Assembly: GCA_900763355.1 (NCBI GenBank)
Contig: CAAFJY010000064.1
Span: 1-7,192 of the forward strand
Origin: Clostridia bacterium
GTDB taxonomy: Bacteria > Bacillota > Clostridia > Oscillospirales > Butyricicoccaceae
Length of the DNA stretch: 7,192 nt
Reading direction: 5' to 3'
Shown here: piece after piece, positions 1 through 6,091 of the stretch
Numbering within the stretch: the stretch's first letter is position 1
Layout of the letters: each line of letters begins with the position of its first letter
Program-made: the position numbers and the translations under genes
Notes under the pieces: model-generated
Seen by the model: only the letters and a program-made list of their open reading frames with translations
Told to the model about the DNA's origin: nothing
The model's database searches: none

Positions 1-2
1 AT

Positions 3-40
3 ACGGGCCTTATTCCGTTTTAATTATTAGAAGAGCCCGT
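3..40 (-). terminator. Possible terminator after the oxidoreductase gene
   Basis: Directly after the stop codon of the gene ending at 41, ACGGGC at 3-8 is complementary to GCCCGT at 35-40. Allowing a one-base bulge, three further pairs extend the stem, leaving an AT-rich loop of about 19 nt. The T-tract expected on the minus strand would fall before base 1, so it cannot be seen. Position and symmetry suggest a terminator; the long loop and the missing tract keep confidence low. Confidence 0.3.
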
Positions 41-967
41 TTACTTCAAATATTTCTTCGCATCCCGCTCCAGGGACTGCCACACCGGGTATTCCGCCCC
101 CTGGGCGTCGAAGAGAGCCTTCAGGTCCCGGTCCAGGGCGCTCATCTCGTCGGTGGCGTTCATAGCGTGGTCGGAGGCGCAGATCTTTCCCAGCCCCGTG
201 GCGCACATAAGCTTGAAAAAGCGCAGGCAGGTCTTGCGGTAGGCGGGACCCTCAAACTCCGCGTCGCTTTTGGGGAGGATCTCGTGCCCGGCGGCTTTGA
301 GCGCCCGGTAGCCCTCGATGTCGGCGTCGATCATGCGGTGGAAATAGCCGGTATCGCCCCGGAGCTTTTTCAGGTCGCCGTCGGTCTTGTAGCAGGCAAA
401 GGCCACCGGCAGGACAAAGGCCGCGTGGCAGAGGAGATAATCCTCCATGCGGGGCTCATAGGTCACCCGGTATTTGGTCCCCGACAAAATGCGCCCGATG
501 AGGGCTTCCTGGGAGGGGCCGCCCGAAAGGGGGCCGATGGTGATCTTTTTCAGGTCGATGGAGACCACCCGGTCCGCCTCCCGGTGCCCCGCGGAGGAGG
601 CAAAGGCGAACAAAACGGTCTTGCCCGGCAGGGCTTCGGCCAATGCCCGGGCCCGCACGTTGTTGCCCACAAAGACGATGGTTCCCGCGGCGCTGGCCCG
701 CAGGATGTCCAAAATAGCATCCAGCTGGGTGTAGCGCAGGACGACGAAGATGAGGTCGTACCGGTCCTCCGGCTTCAGCTGGGTGGTCACCGGGATGGGG
801 CTGACCGACACCCGGGGGGAAAAGGTGTCCTTGATCCGCAGACCCTTTTGCTGGATCTCCCGGGCCCAGCTTCCCCGGGCCAGAAGGGTGACGTCCCTGC
901 CGGCACGGAACAGATTTCTCGCCAGGTTGCAGCCCAGCACCCCGGCGCCGAATACGAGAATTTTCAT
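41..967 (-). CDS. Ketopantoate reductase (PanE/ApbA)-fold oxidoreductase, divergent
   Basis: The 308-residue product has the layout and usual length of the PanE/ApbA family, cytosolic NADPH-dependent enzymes that in the true PanE case reduce 2-ketopantoate to pantoate for coenzyme A synthesis. An N-terminal Rossmann nucleotide site is clear: MKILVFGAGVLG with GxGxxG at residues 7-12. The helical C-terminal half follows from about residue 175. Several catalytic positions look altered. By eye, the active-site lysine of E. coli PanE (in its RKLAVN segment) aligns with His181, the conserved Asn-Gly is Asn102-Asn103, and the lysine of the VxLKAxQ loop is Arg78. It may therefore act on another substrate, so no panE symbol is given. 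The start is supported by AGGAG eight bases upstream. It is a single gene with dyad site A 58 bp upstream of its ATG, so it may share regulation with the ABC operon. Confidence 0.85.
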   Translation of the reverse strand: MKILVFGAGVLGCNLARNLFRAGRDVTLLARGSWAREIQQKGLRIKDTFSPRVSVSPIPVTTQLKPEDRYDLIFVVLRYTQLDAILDILRASAAGTIVFVGNNVRARALAEALPGKTVLFAFASSAGHREADRVVSIDLKKITIGPLSGGPSQEALIGRILSGTKYRVTYEPRMEDYLLCHAAFVLPVAFACYKTDGDLKKLRGDTGYFHRMIDADIEGYRALKAAGHEILPKSDAEFEGPAYRKTCLRFFKLMCATGLGKICASDHAMNATDEMSALDRDLKALFDAQGAEYPVWQSLERDAKKYLK

Positions 968-1024
968 AGAACCGTCTCCTGTTTCTCAAGCGATCTCACA
1001 CGCGTTTTTATTTTTTGCAGCATG

Positions 1025-1040
1025 ATTAGGATACACTAAC
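1025..1040. promoter_or_regulatory. Operator-like 16-bp dyad, site A
   Basis: ATTAGGATACACTAAC (minus strand GTTAGTGTATCCTAAT) is the most degenerate of three related 16-bp dyads in the window. It matches site C at 12 of 16 positions and site B at 11, always keeping TTAG, the central AT and the CTAA/ATAA arm. It lies between two divergent units. On the minus strand it sits 58 bp upstream of the oxidoreductase ATG and contains TATCCT, a possible -10. On the plus strand TTGCAG at 1015-1020 and TAACTG at 1037-1042 are 16 bp apart, the same geometry as around site B, which would drive the broken ABC gene. Which direction it controls cannot be decided from sequence. Confidence 0.5.
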
Positions 1041-1176
1041 TGTATTTCGCACTCATGATACCACCGTCTGCCCGCAAACACAACCGCATTTTTCGGATTT
1101 TCTGCGAAAAACCGCGGGTTTTCCGCCGCTTTTGACGGGAAAAAGAGCGGGAAAGGACCAAAAAGGAGGACAAGCC

Positions 1177-1648
1177 ATGCTTTTGCTGAACAAGACCCTT
1201 CAGCTTTGCCGAGCTCCACCGGCGCATCGCCTTTTTGGAGCAGGACACCTATCTCTTTGACGCCACCATCGCCGAAAACATCGGCATCGCCAAGCCCGGG
1301 GCCACCCGGGAGGAGATCCGCACCGCCGCCCGGCGGGCGGGCATCGGCGACTTTATCGAGACCCTCCCCCAGGGGTACGATACCGACATGGGACAGATGA
1401 GCGCGCGGCTCTCCGGCGGGGAGCGGCAGAGGATCGGCATCGCCCGCGTCCTTTTGCGGGATCCGGATGTCTGTCTCATGGACGAGCCCTCCAGCGCCCT
1501 GGACGCTCTCCACGAGCGGGAGCTGCTCCACACTCTGGAGACGGAATATGCGGGCAAGACCCTCCCGCTCATCTCCCACAGGCAGAGTACCCTCGCCGGC
1601 TGCACGCGCCTACTGAAAATGGAGCAGGGCAAGGCCATCCCCCAGTGA
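1177..1648 (+). pseudogene. Broken ABC exporter: start region fused out of frame to C-terminal ATPase half
   Basis: A strong ribosome binding site (AAGGAGG at 1163-1169) stands seven bases before ATG 1177, but that frame gives only 27 codons (MLLLNKTLQLCR...) and stops at 1260. From about 1193 the next frame encodes a recognisable C-terminal ABC nucleotide-binding domain up to the TGA at 1646. It shows FLEQDTYLF with the Q-loop glutamine, signature LSGGERQR, Walker B VCLMDE, D-loop SALD and switch ISHR. There is no Walker A and no membrane domain, so it cannot be a working transporter. The natural reading is a full half-transporter gene of about 1.7 kb that lost its middle, leaving first codons and last ~150 codons joined near 1196-1208 with a frame change. 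A TTG at 1235 could start a 137-residue piece, but without Walker A it should not hydrolyse ATP. The sequence resembles, but is distinct from, the CydC-like protein at 2476-4134. Confidence 0.85.
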
Positions 1649-1670
1649 GGAAAAACGGGATCATTTCATC

Positions 1671-1709
1671 AAAAAACGCCATGGTTTCCGGAAAACCATG
1701 GCGTTTTTT
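1671..1709. terminator. Bidirectional intrinsic terminator between convergent units
   Basis: A long, nearly perfect hairpin: AAAAAACGCCATGGTTTCC pairs with GGAAAACCATGGCGTTTTTT with one bulged base. It has a six-T tract on the plus strand (1704-1709) and the equivalent on the minus strand (complement of 1671-1676). It lies 22 bp after the ABC remnant's stop and 18 bp before the stop of the minus-strand YbaN gene, so it can end transcription from both sides. Confidence 0.93.
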
Positions 1710-1727
1710 CGCGTTTTGACCGCTGTT

Positions 1728-2135
1728 TCAGGCGTTCTGCCCCTCTTCGCCCCCTTCTGGCGGGAGGGTCTTGACGGCAAAGAGGAAATACCCCAGATGC
1801 CCCAGCCAGACGGCGGCCAGGATGACGCAGGGGATCCACAGCCCCTTGCGCAGCATGAAGAACAAGCCCACGGACATGAGGGCCGTCACCGAGCCCAGGA
1901 CGGTGGCCTTGGTCCGGCGGGTCATCCCCTTTTTCTGGACGAAGGATTCCAGATGCTTCCGGTAGAGGGCCGTCCCCACGAACCAGTCGTGGAGCCGCTG
2001 GGACGAATGGGCGAAGCAAAAGACCGTCAGCAGGAAAAAGGGCACGGTGGGCAGCACCGGCAGCACGATGCCCACACAGCCCAGCCCCAGGCTGACGCAG
2101 CCCAGGATCAGGAAGAGCAGTCGTTTCAGGGTCAT
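1728..2135 (-). CDS. ybaN: YbaN family (DUF454) inner-membrane protein
   Basis: The 135-residue protein belongs to the small YbaN/DUF454 membrane family, whose biochemical role is not established to my knowledge. The hallmark segment GIVLPVLPTVPFFLL (residues 22-36) followed by FAHSS (41-45) is present. Hydrophobic stretches at about 5-25, 27-43, 77-94 and 99-118 suggest four short membrane segments, with a charged region between the pairs (RKHLESFVQKKGMTRRTK, about 59-76). The ATG at 2135 is chosen over longer in-frame readings because family similarity begins there, GGAGGG lies just upstream, and the ATG overlaps the TGA of the preceding ygbA gene by four bases (ATGA), typical of translational coupling. 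It is the last gene of the operon and is followed by the terminator at 1671-1709. Confidence 0.9.
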   Translation of the reverse strand: MTLKRLLFLILGCVSLGLGCVGIVLPVLPTVPFFLLTVFCFAHSSQRLHDWFVGTALYRKHLESFVQKKGMTRRTKATVLGSVTALMSVGLFFMLRKGLWIPCVILAAVWLGHLGYFLFAVKTLPPEGGEEGQNA

Positions 2136-2476
2136 CGGGATCCCTCCAGTCGTTGTTTCTCCCGGCGGGTCTCCACCAGGTGGCGGATGGCCGCGGCGGG
2201 GTGGTGAAAGAGCATCCGGGGACCGGAATCGCGCATCACCTGACGGATGCGCTCCCGCATCTCCGGGCGGTAGCAGTGGACGGGGCAGTTGGAGCAGAAG
2301 GTCTTGACCTCCATCCGGGGGCAGTGGTCTGACCGCTCCCGGGCATAGTCCCGCAGGGCGGCGCATTCCGGGCAGAGAGCGCCCCGGCGGGAGCCGTGCT
2401 TCCCCCGGCAGTAGAGGGCGATCATCTGGGAGACCATTTCCTTTTCCCGCTCCCGTTTTTCGTCGATGGCGTGCAT
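2132..2476 (-). CDS. ygbA: YgbA-type nitrous-oxide-stimulated-promoter family protein (nitrosative stress)
   Basis: The 114-residue cytosolic protein is recognisable from its match to E. coli YgbA, including MIALYCRGKHG (18-28), ALCPEC (33-38), the run at 61-69 with CxxCxxxCY, and RPEMRERIRQVMR (70-82) followed by SGPRM. Seven cysteines (23, 35, 38, 52, 61, 64, 68) occur in CxxC-type arrangements, so a zinc or iron-sulfur site is likely, though this is inference. In E. coli ygbA belongs to the nitric-oxide-induced NsrR regulon; the molecular activity is not clear to me. The length is normal for the family. The ATG overlaps the last base of the upstream ABC gene's TGA (TGATG), with GGAGG eight bases before it inside the end of that gene. 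Its place between exporter subunits and YbaN suggests the operon responds to nitrosative or related redox/metal stress. Confidence 0.92.
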   Translation of the reverse strand: MHAIDEKREREKEMVSQMIALYCRGKHGSRRGALCPECAALRDYARERSDHCPRMEVKTFCSNCPVHCYRPEMRERIRQVMRDSGPRMLFHHPAAAIRHLVETRREKQRLEGSR

Positions 2477-4134
2477 CAGCTCATCCTCCCGTGTTCCACA
2501 GAATAGACATTGTCCGCGATGCGCATGGTGGATTCCCGGTGGGAGACCAGCACCACGGTGCGGCCCGCCCGCTCCTCCCGCAGAGCGCGGAGGATGACGG
2601 CTTCGTTGAGACTGTCCAGGTTGCTGGTGGGCTCATCCAGCAGCAAAAAGGGCGCGTCGTGGAGAAAGGCCCGGGCCAGCCCCAGCCGCTGCCGCTCCCC
2701 GCCGGAGAGAGTCCCGCCCAGCTCGCCCACGGGGGTGTCGTAGCCCTGGGGGAGGGTGAGGATGAACTCGTGGAGGGCGGCCTTTTTGCAGGCGGCTTCC
2801 AGCTGGGCGTCGGTGGCGTCCTGCTTTGCGATGCGGAGATTGGCCTTGATGCTGTCGCGGAAGAGCTGGGTCTCCTGGGTGACGAAGCTCTCCATGTCCC
2901 GGAGATTCCGGGTGTTGATCTCACTTACCGGCGTGCCGGAGACCGTCACCCGCCCCGACTGAGTGTCCCAGAAGCGCATGAGCAGCTTGAGCAGGGTGGA
3001 TTTCCCGCTGCCGCTGCGGCCCACGATGCCGGTGATCCCGCGCTCCGGGATGTCCAGGGACAGGTCGGAGAGGATGGTCTCCTCCCCATAGGAAAAGGTG
3101 ACGTGCTCCGCCGCCGCCCCGTGGAAGGTCTGCTCCGGCCGGCCGGTGATGTCCGCCGTGACGGGCTCCTCGTCCAGGATGTCCAGCACCCGGTTCCCGG
3201 CGGCGAAGGTATTCTGCAGGGTGCTCCCCAGGTTGGCCAGGGCGATCACCGGGCCAAAGGAGGAAAAGAGGGCCAACGTGGGGATGAGCACCCCGTCAAA
3301 GCCCACTTTTCCCGCCCCGCACAGGGCCGCCCCCGCCAGCAGCATGGCCAGGTCAAAGGCCAGGACCACCGTGGTGGTGAGGGCGCTGCTGCGGCCGGAG
3401 ATGCGCTTCATGGCCCCCTCGTCCCGGGAGAGGGCATCGGTGAGGGCGTTCATCTCCGCCAGACGCGCCGCGCCCCCGTTGTATTGTATGGTCTCCGGCA
3501 GTCCGCGGAGACTGTCCAGCACAAATCCCGCCAATTCTCCCGCCTGACGGCGCAGGCGCAGACCCCGGTCGCCGGAAGCCCGGGAGGCCGCCATGGGCAC
3601 CAGGATCCCCACGGTACCATAGGCCGCCAGAGCCAGCAGCCCCAGGGCCCAGTGATAGCGCCCGATGAACAGGCACAGGATCCCGGAAAAGAGCACCGCG
3701 ATGACCGTGGGGGAGATGGTGTGGGCGTAGAAGACCTCCAGAAGCTCGATGTCGGAGGTGATGACCGAGATGAGATCCCCCTTGCTGCGGCCCTCCAGCT
3801 TGGCGGGGCACAGGCGGCGCAGCGCGCGGAACACCTTGTCCCGGATGAGGGCCAGCAGCTTGAAGGCGATGAAATGGTTGCAGGCCTGCTCCCCATAGCG
3901 GAAGAGCCCCCGCACCAGGGCAAAGATCAGCACCCCGGCAAAGACCGCTTTGAGCCCCACGGGGGACCCTAGTCCCAGCACATCCAACACGGCATAGCCG
4001 CCGAACACGGTGATGAAGGCGGCGCACAGGTGCCCCGCCAGCCCCAGAAGGATGGCCAGGAGCATATAGCCCGCCAGCGGCCGCACCAGGCCAATCAGCC
4101 GTGCCATCACGGCAAACCCGCTTCGTTTTTTCAT
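2476..4134 (-). CDS. CydC-like ABC exporter half-transporter (membrane + ATPase)
   Basis: The 552-residue protein is a type IV ABC exporter half: an N-terminal membrane domain with hydrophobic segments near 18-45, 60-78, 138-182, 250-275 and 281-303, then a nucleotide-binding domain from about 340. All ATPase motifs are intact: Walker A GRSGSGKST (372-380), Q-loop Gln420, signature LSGGE (476-480), Walker B FLLLDE (496-501), D-loop SNLD (504-507) and switch His532. It should pair with the product of the gene directly upstream, as CydC pairs with CydD. E. coli CydDC has been linked to cysteine/glutathione export and more recently to haem transport, but no cydAB oxidase genes are in this window, so the substrate is open. 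The ATG is 3 bp from the upstream stop, with AAAGGAGG (complement of 4143-4150) eight bases before it. The symbol is withheld because assignment is only to the CydC-like group. Confidence 0.9.
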   Translation of the reverse strand: MKKRSGFAVMARLIGLVRPLAGYMLLAILLGLAGHLCAAFITVFGGYAVLDVLGLGSPVGLKAVFAGVLIFALVRGLFRYGEQACNHFIAFKLLALIRDKVFRALRRLCPAKLEGRSKGDLISVITSDIELLEVFYAHTISPTVIAVLFSGILCLFIGRYHWALGLLALAAYGTVGILVPMAASRASGDRGLRLRRQAGELAGFVLDSLRGLPETIQYNGGAARLAEMNALTDALSRDEGAMKRISGRSSALTTTVVLAFDLAMLLAGAALCGAGKVGFDGVLIPTLALFSSFGPVIALANLGSTLQNTFAAGNRVLDILDEEPVTADITGRPEQTFHGAAAEHVTFSYGEETILSDLSLDIPERGITGIVGRSGSGKSTLLKLLMRFWDTQSGRVTVSGTPVSEINTRNLRDMESFVTQETQLFRDSIKANLRIAKQDATDAQLEAACKKAALHEFILTLPQGYDTPVGELGGTLSGGERQRLGLARAFLHDAPFLLLDEPTSNLDSLNEAVILRALREERAGRTVVLVSHRESTMRIADNVYSVEHGRMS

Positions 4135-4137
4135 GAT

Positions 4138-5865
4138 TCAGTCCTCCTTTCCATACTGTTCCAGCGCCTGCTGGGCGTTCCACAGGCGGGCATAGGCGGG
4201 GCAGCCTTGGAGCAGCTCCTCGTGCTTCCCGCGGCCCGCCATGCGCCCCTCCTCCAGGACGAAAATATCGTCGGCTCCGGTGACGTTGGCCAGCCGGTGG
4301 GAGATGAGGATGACGGTCTTTTCCCGGGCCAGGGCGTGGATCTGGGCCATGATCTCGTTTTCGCTCTCCACGTCGATGTTGGAGGTGGCCTCGTCAAAGA
4401 GATAGACCGGGCTGTCGTGGAGCAGCGCCCGGGCCAGGGCCAGCCGCTGGCACTGCCCGCCGGAGAGATTCGCGCCCTTTTCCAGCAAAAGGGTGTCCAG
4501 CCCCTGCTCTCCCTGCAAAAAATCCGCCAGATTGGTGCGGCGCAGGACGGCCCAGAGCTCGTCGTCCCCGGCTCCGGGCTTGCCCAGGAGGAGATTGTCC
4601 CGCACCGTCCCCTGGAAGAGATAACTCTGATGGCTCACATAGGTGATGTGGGACATGAGGCTTTCCTCCCGGATGTCCCGCACCTCCTGTCCGCCCACGG
4701 TGACCGTGCCCCCATAGCCCGCCCGGCGGCCCATGAGGATGCCCGCCACGGTGGATTTTCCGCAGCCGGAGGGGCCCACGATGGCCGTGAGCGACCCGGC
4801 GGGGAAGTCCAGGTCCACCCCGTGGAGAATTTCCCGCTGGGGGTCATAGGAAAAATGCAGATCCCGGCAGCGGATGTCCCCCTGGGGGCAGGGGACGGTG
4901 CGCTCCGCCGGCTCCGGGAGATCCAGCAGGCGGAAGATCTTGTCGCTGGCGGCCATGCCGTTCATGGCGATGTGGAAATAGGACCCCAAAAGCCGCATGG
5001 GCAGGAAAAAGTCCGCCGCCAAGAGGAGGATGAGCAGACACCCCGCAAGGTCGGTCCGCCCCGCCCGAAACTGGCTCACCGCCAGGATGACCCCCAGCGC
5101 CGCCCCGCCATAGGCGATGAGATCCATGATGGTGATGGAATTGAGCTGCATGGTCAGGACCTTCATGGTGATGCGGCGGAAGCGCTCGGCCTCCTCGTTC
5201 ATCTCCCGGTTTTTGGCCTTGTCGGCCTGATAAATTTTCAGGGTGGTCAGACCCTGGAGATTTTCCAGGAAGCTGTCCCCCAGGGCGGTGTATTGCCCCC
5301 AGTATTTTGCCAGGAGCTTTTTGGCCCAGGTATGCACCGCCGCGATGGCCACGGGGATGAGAGGCACGCACAAAAGCAGCACCGCCGCCGCCGGGACATT
5401 GACGAAGCACAAAACGGCAAACAGCGTCACCGGCGCCAGCATGGCATAGAAAAACTGGGGGAGATAGGCGCCGAAATAGGTCTCCAGCTGATCGACCCCC
5501 TCCACCGCCACCTGGACGATCTCGGAGGTGCGGACGCTGTCCTGATACCCGTTCCCCAGCCGGAGGAGCTTTTGATAGATGGCTTCCCGCAGGGTGCGCT
5601 TGACCGCCCGGGAGGAGAGATCGCTCATCCGCGACGCGCCGGTGGTGCAGAACCAGCGGATGAGCACGGCGCACGCCGCCGCCGCCGCCGTCAGCGCCAG
5701 CAGCTTTCGGTCGGCCGTGCCCTGGGTCAGGGCGGCCAGCAGCCGGGTGATGGCGGCCATCAGGGCGATGTTGGCCGCCAGAGAGCACCATTGGAGCGCC
5801 ACGCTGCCGGCGATGTATTTCCGGCTCTCGGGCACGGTGCCGATGAGGCGTTTGTTGATCATCAT
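4138..5865 (-). CDS. CydD-like ABC exporter half-transporter (membrane + ATPase)
   Basis: First gene of the operon, 575 residues, close to the length of CydD. The membrane domain occupies about residues 15-310, with hydrophobic segments near 20-42, 52-72, 133-157, 160-180, 243-265 and 272-292. The ATPase domain follows with Walker A GPSGCGKST (364-372), Q-loop Gln413, signature LSGGQ (467-471), Walker B VYLFDE (487-492), D-loop SNID (495-498) and switch His523, all intact. Together with the CydC-like protein it should form a heterodimeric inner-membrane exporter; the substrate (thiol, haem or other small molecule) cannot be read from sequence. Two adjacent in-frame ATGs (5865 and 5862) are possible starts. 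The ribosome binding site is modest (CAGG about nine bases upstream), unlike the strong one of the next gene. Dyad site B ends 29 bp upstream, so transcription or translation of the whole operon could be controlled there. Confidence 0.9.
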   Translation of the reverse strand: MMINKRLIGTVPESRKYIAGSVALQWCSLAANIALMAAITRLLAALTQGTADRKLLALTAAAAACAVLIRWFCTTGASRMSDLSSRAVKRTLREAIYQKLLRLGNGYQDSVRTSEIVQVAVEGVDQLETYFGAYLPQFFYAMLAPVTLFAVLCFVNVPAAAVLLLCVPLIPVAIAAVHTWAKKLLAKYWGQYTALGDSFLENLQGLTTLKIYQADKAKNREMNEEAERFRRITMKVLTMQLNSITIMDLIAYGGAALGVILAVSQFRAGRTDLAGCLLILLLAADFFLPMRLLGSYFHIAMNGMAASDKIFRLLDLPEPAERTVPCPQGDIRCRDLHFSYDPQREILHGVDLDFPAGSLTAIVGPSGCGKSTVAGILMGRRAGYGGTVTVGGQEVRDIREESLMSHITYVSHQSYLFQGTVRDNLLLGKPGAGDDELWAVLRRTNLADFLQGEQGLDTLLLEKGANLSGGQCQRLALARALLHDSPVYLFDEATSNIDVESENEIMAQIHALAREKTVILISHRLANVTGADDIFVLEEGRMAGRGKHEELLQGCPAYARLWNAQQALEQYGKED

Positions 5866-5894
5866 AGGGGGGACCTGCCTTTCTTTCTAAAAAA

Positions 5895-5910
5895 GTTAGC
5901 ATGAGCTAAC
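5895..5910. promoter_or_regulatory. Operator dyad, site B, upstream of the ABC operon
   Basis: GTTAGCATGAGCTAAC is a perfect inverted repeat with 6-bp arms and a 4-bp centre, 29 bp before the ATG of the CydD-like gene. It is the best of three related 16-bp dyads in the window. On the minus strand TTGCAG (complement of 5915-5920) and TAACTT (complement of 5893-5898) are 16 bp apart, so the dyad may overlap a weak promoter. Alternatively it lies in the leader of a transcript from the promoter at 5950-5978. The TTAG...CTAA arms recall DtxR/IdeR-type operators, which fits the DtxR-like gene next door. Confidence 0.7.
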
Positions 5911-5923
5911 TGCTCTGCAAAGG

Positions 5924-5941
5924 AAAAGCCCGCCTTCGGGC
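5924..5941 (-). terminator. Short hairpin with U-tract, terminator or leader hairpin
   Basis: On the minus strand GCCCG-AAGG-CGGGC (complement of 5928-5941) is followed by TTTT (complement of 5924-5927). It could be a weak backup terminator for read-through from the regulator gene. It also falls within the first ~20 nt of a transcript started from the promoter at 5950-5978, where it could stabilise the RNA 5' end; termination so close to a start would be unusual. The stem is only five base pairs. Confidence 0.45.
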
Positions 5942-5949
5942 CGAAAAAA

Positions 5950-5978
5950 AGTATAGCAGAAAGGGCCTTTTCCCGCAA
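5950..5978 (-). promoter_or_regulatory. Candidate sigma-A promoter for the ABC operon
   Basis: On the minus strand TATACT (complement of 5950-5955, five of six bases of the consensus -10) lies 17 bp from TTGCGG (complement of 5973-5978, only TTG of the -35 conserved). Transcription would start near 5943, about 78 nt before the CydD-like ATG. The GTAACG dyad at 5987-6006 is centred about 53 bp upstream of that start, a position compatible with an activator. The weak -35 also fits activation. Confidence 0.55.
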
Positions 5979-5986
5979 ACCGCCGG

Positions 5987-6006
5987 TTGTAACGCCCTCG
6001 TTACAA
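5987..6006. promoter_or_regulatory. GTAACG-N4-CGTTAC dyad, copy 1
   Basis: TTGTAACGCCCTCGTTACAA is a perfect inverted repeat with 8-bp arms and a 4-bp centre. A second copy with the same 16-bp core geometry occurs at 6064-6079. The TTGTAA...TTACAA outer arms resemble CRP/FNR-family half-sites, but the spacing is two bases longer than the usual CRP site, so the family of the binding protein is uncertain. It overlaps by two bases the A-run that forms the T-tract of the neighbouring terminator. Confidence 0.6.
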
Positions 6007-6038
6007 AAAATCGCGGCAGCCCGGACAAGACTGCCGCG
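6005..6038 (-). terminator. Strong intrinsic terminator of the DtxR-like gene
   Basis: On the minus strand CGCGGCAG (complement of 6031-6038) pairs perfectly with CTGCCGCG (complement of 6012-6019) around an 11-nt loop, followed by ATTTTTTG (six T at the complement of 6005-6010). It lies 54 bp after the stop codon at 6092-6094 and separates the regulator from the ABC operon, so the operon needs its own promoter. A smaller GGGA-AAAA-TCCC palindrome at 6041-6052 lies just before it. Confidence 0.88.
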
Positions 6039-6063
6039 GAGGGAAAAATCCCGGAAAAAAGCC

Positions 6064-6079
6064 GTAACGCCCCCGTTAC
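6064..6079. promoter_or_regulatory. GTAACG-N4-CGTTAC dyad, copy 2
   Basis: GTAACGCCCCCGTTAC has perfect 6-bp arms and a CCCC centre. It matches the core of copy 1 at 15 of 16 positions and lies 75 bp from it, start to start. It sits 12 bp beyond the stop of the regulator gene. Both copies are followed on the plus strand by AAAAAATC, directly in copy 1 and after ATTCC in copy 2. They could be paired operators for the ABC operon or arms of a small repeat element flanking the terminator. Confidence 0.55.
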
Positions 6080-6091
6080 AATTCCAAAAAA

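Noticed and set aside
167..1039. Plus-strand open frame of 290 codons
   Set aside because: Antisense to the PanE-fold gene, with no domain and no ribosome binding site that favours it.
1098..1111. 14-bp repeat TTTTCTGCGAAAAA, also at 7064-7077
   Set aside because: Two copies in AT-rich intergenic DNA with no shared context; could be chance. The 1104-1126 hairpin it overlaps (GCGAAAAACC with GGTTTTCCGC, one mismatch) has no T-tract, so it was not called a terminator.
1177..1260. 27-codon plus-strand peptide with a strong ribosome binding site
   Set aside because: It could be read as a leader peptide, but its position and the out-of-frame ATPase remnant behind it fit better with the decayed start of an ABC gene.
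2491..3972. Plus-strand open frame of 493 codons
   Set aside because: Antisense to the CydC-like gene; no recognisable domain, and composition typical of a GC-rich shadow frame.
2476..5865. Assignment as a true cydDC of a cytochrome bd locus
   Set aside because: No cydA or cydB is present in the window, and these ABC exporter halves belong to a broad family, so only CydDC-like is claimed.
4030..5904. Very long plus-strand open frame of 624 codons
   Set aside because: It lies entirely opposite the two ABC exporter genes, whose ATPase motifs are all intact. Its translation is low-complexity, rich in Gly, Gln, His, Arg and Pro, as expected of an antisense frame in GC-rich DNA.
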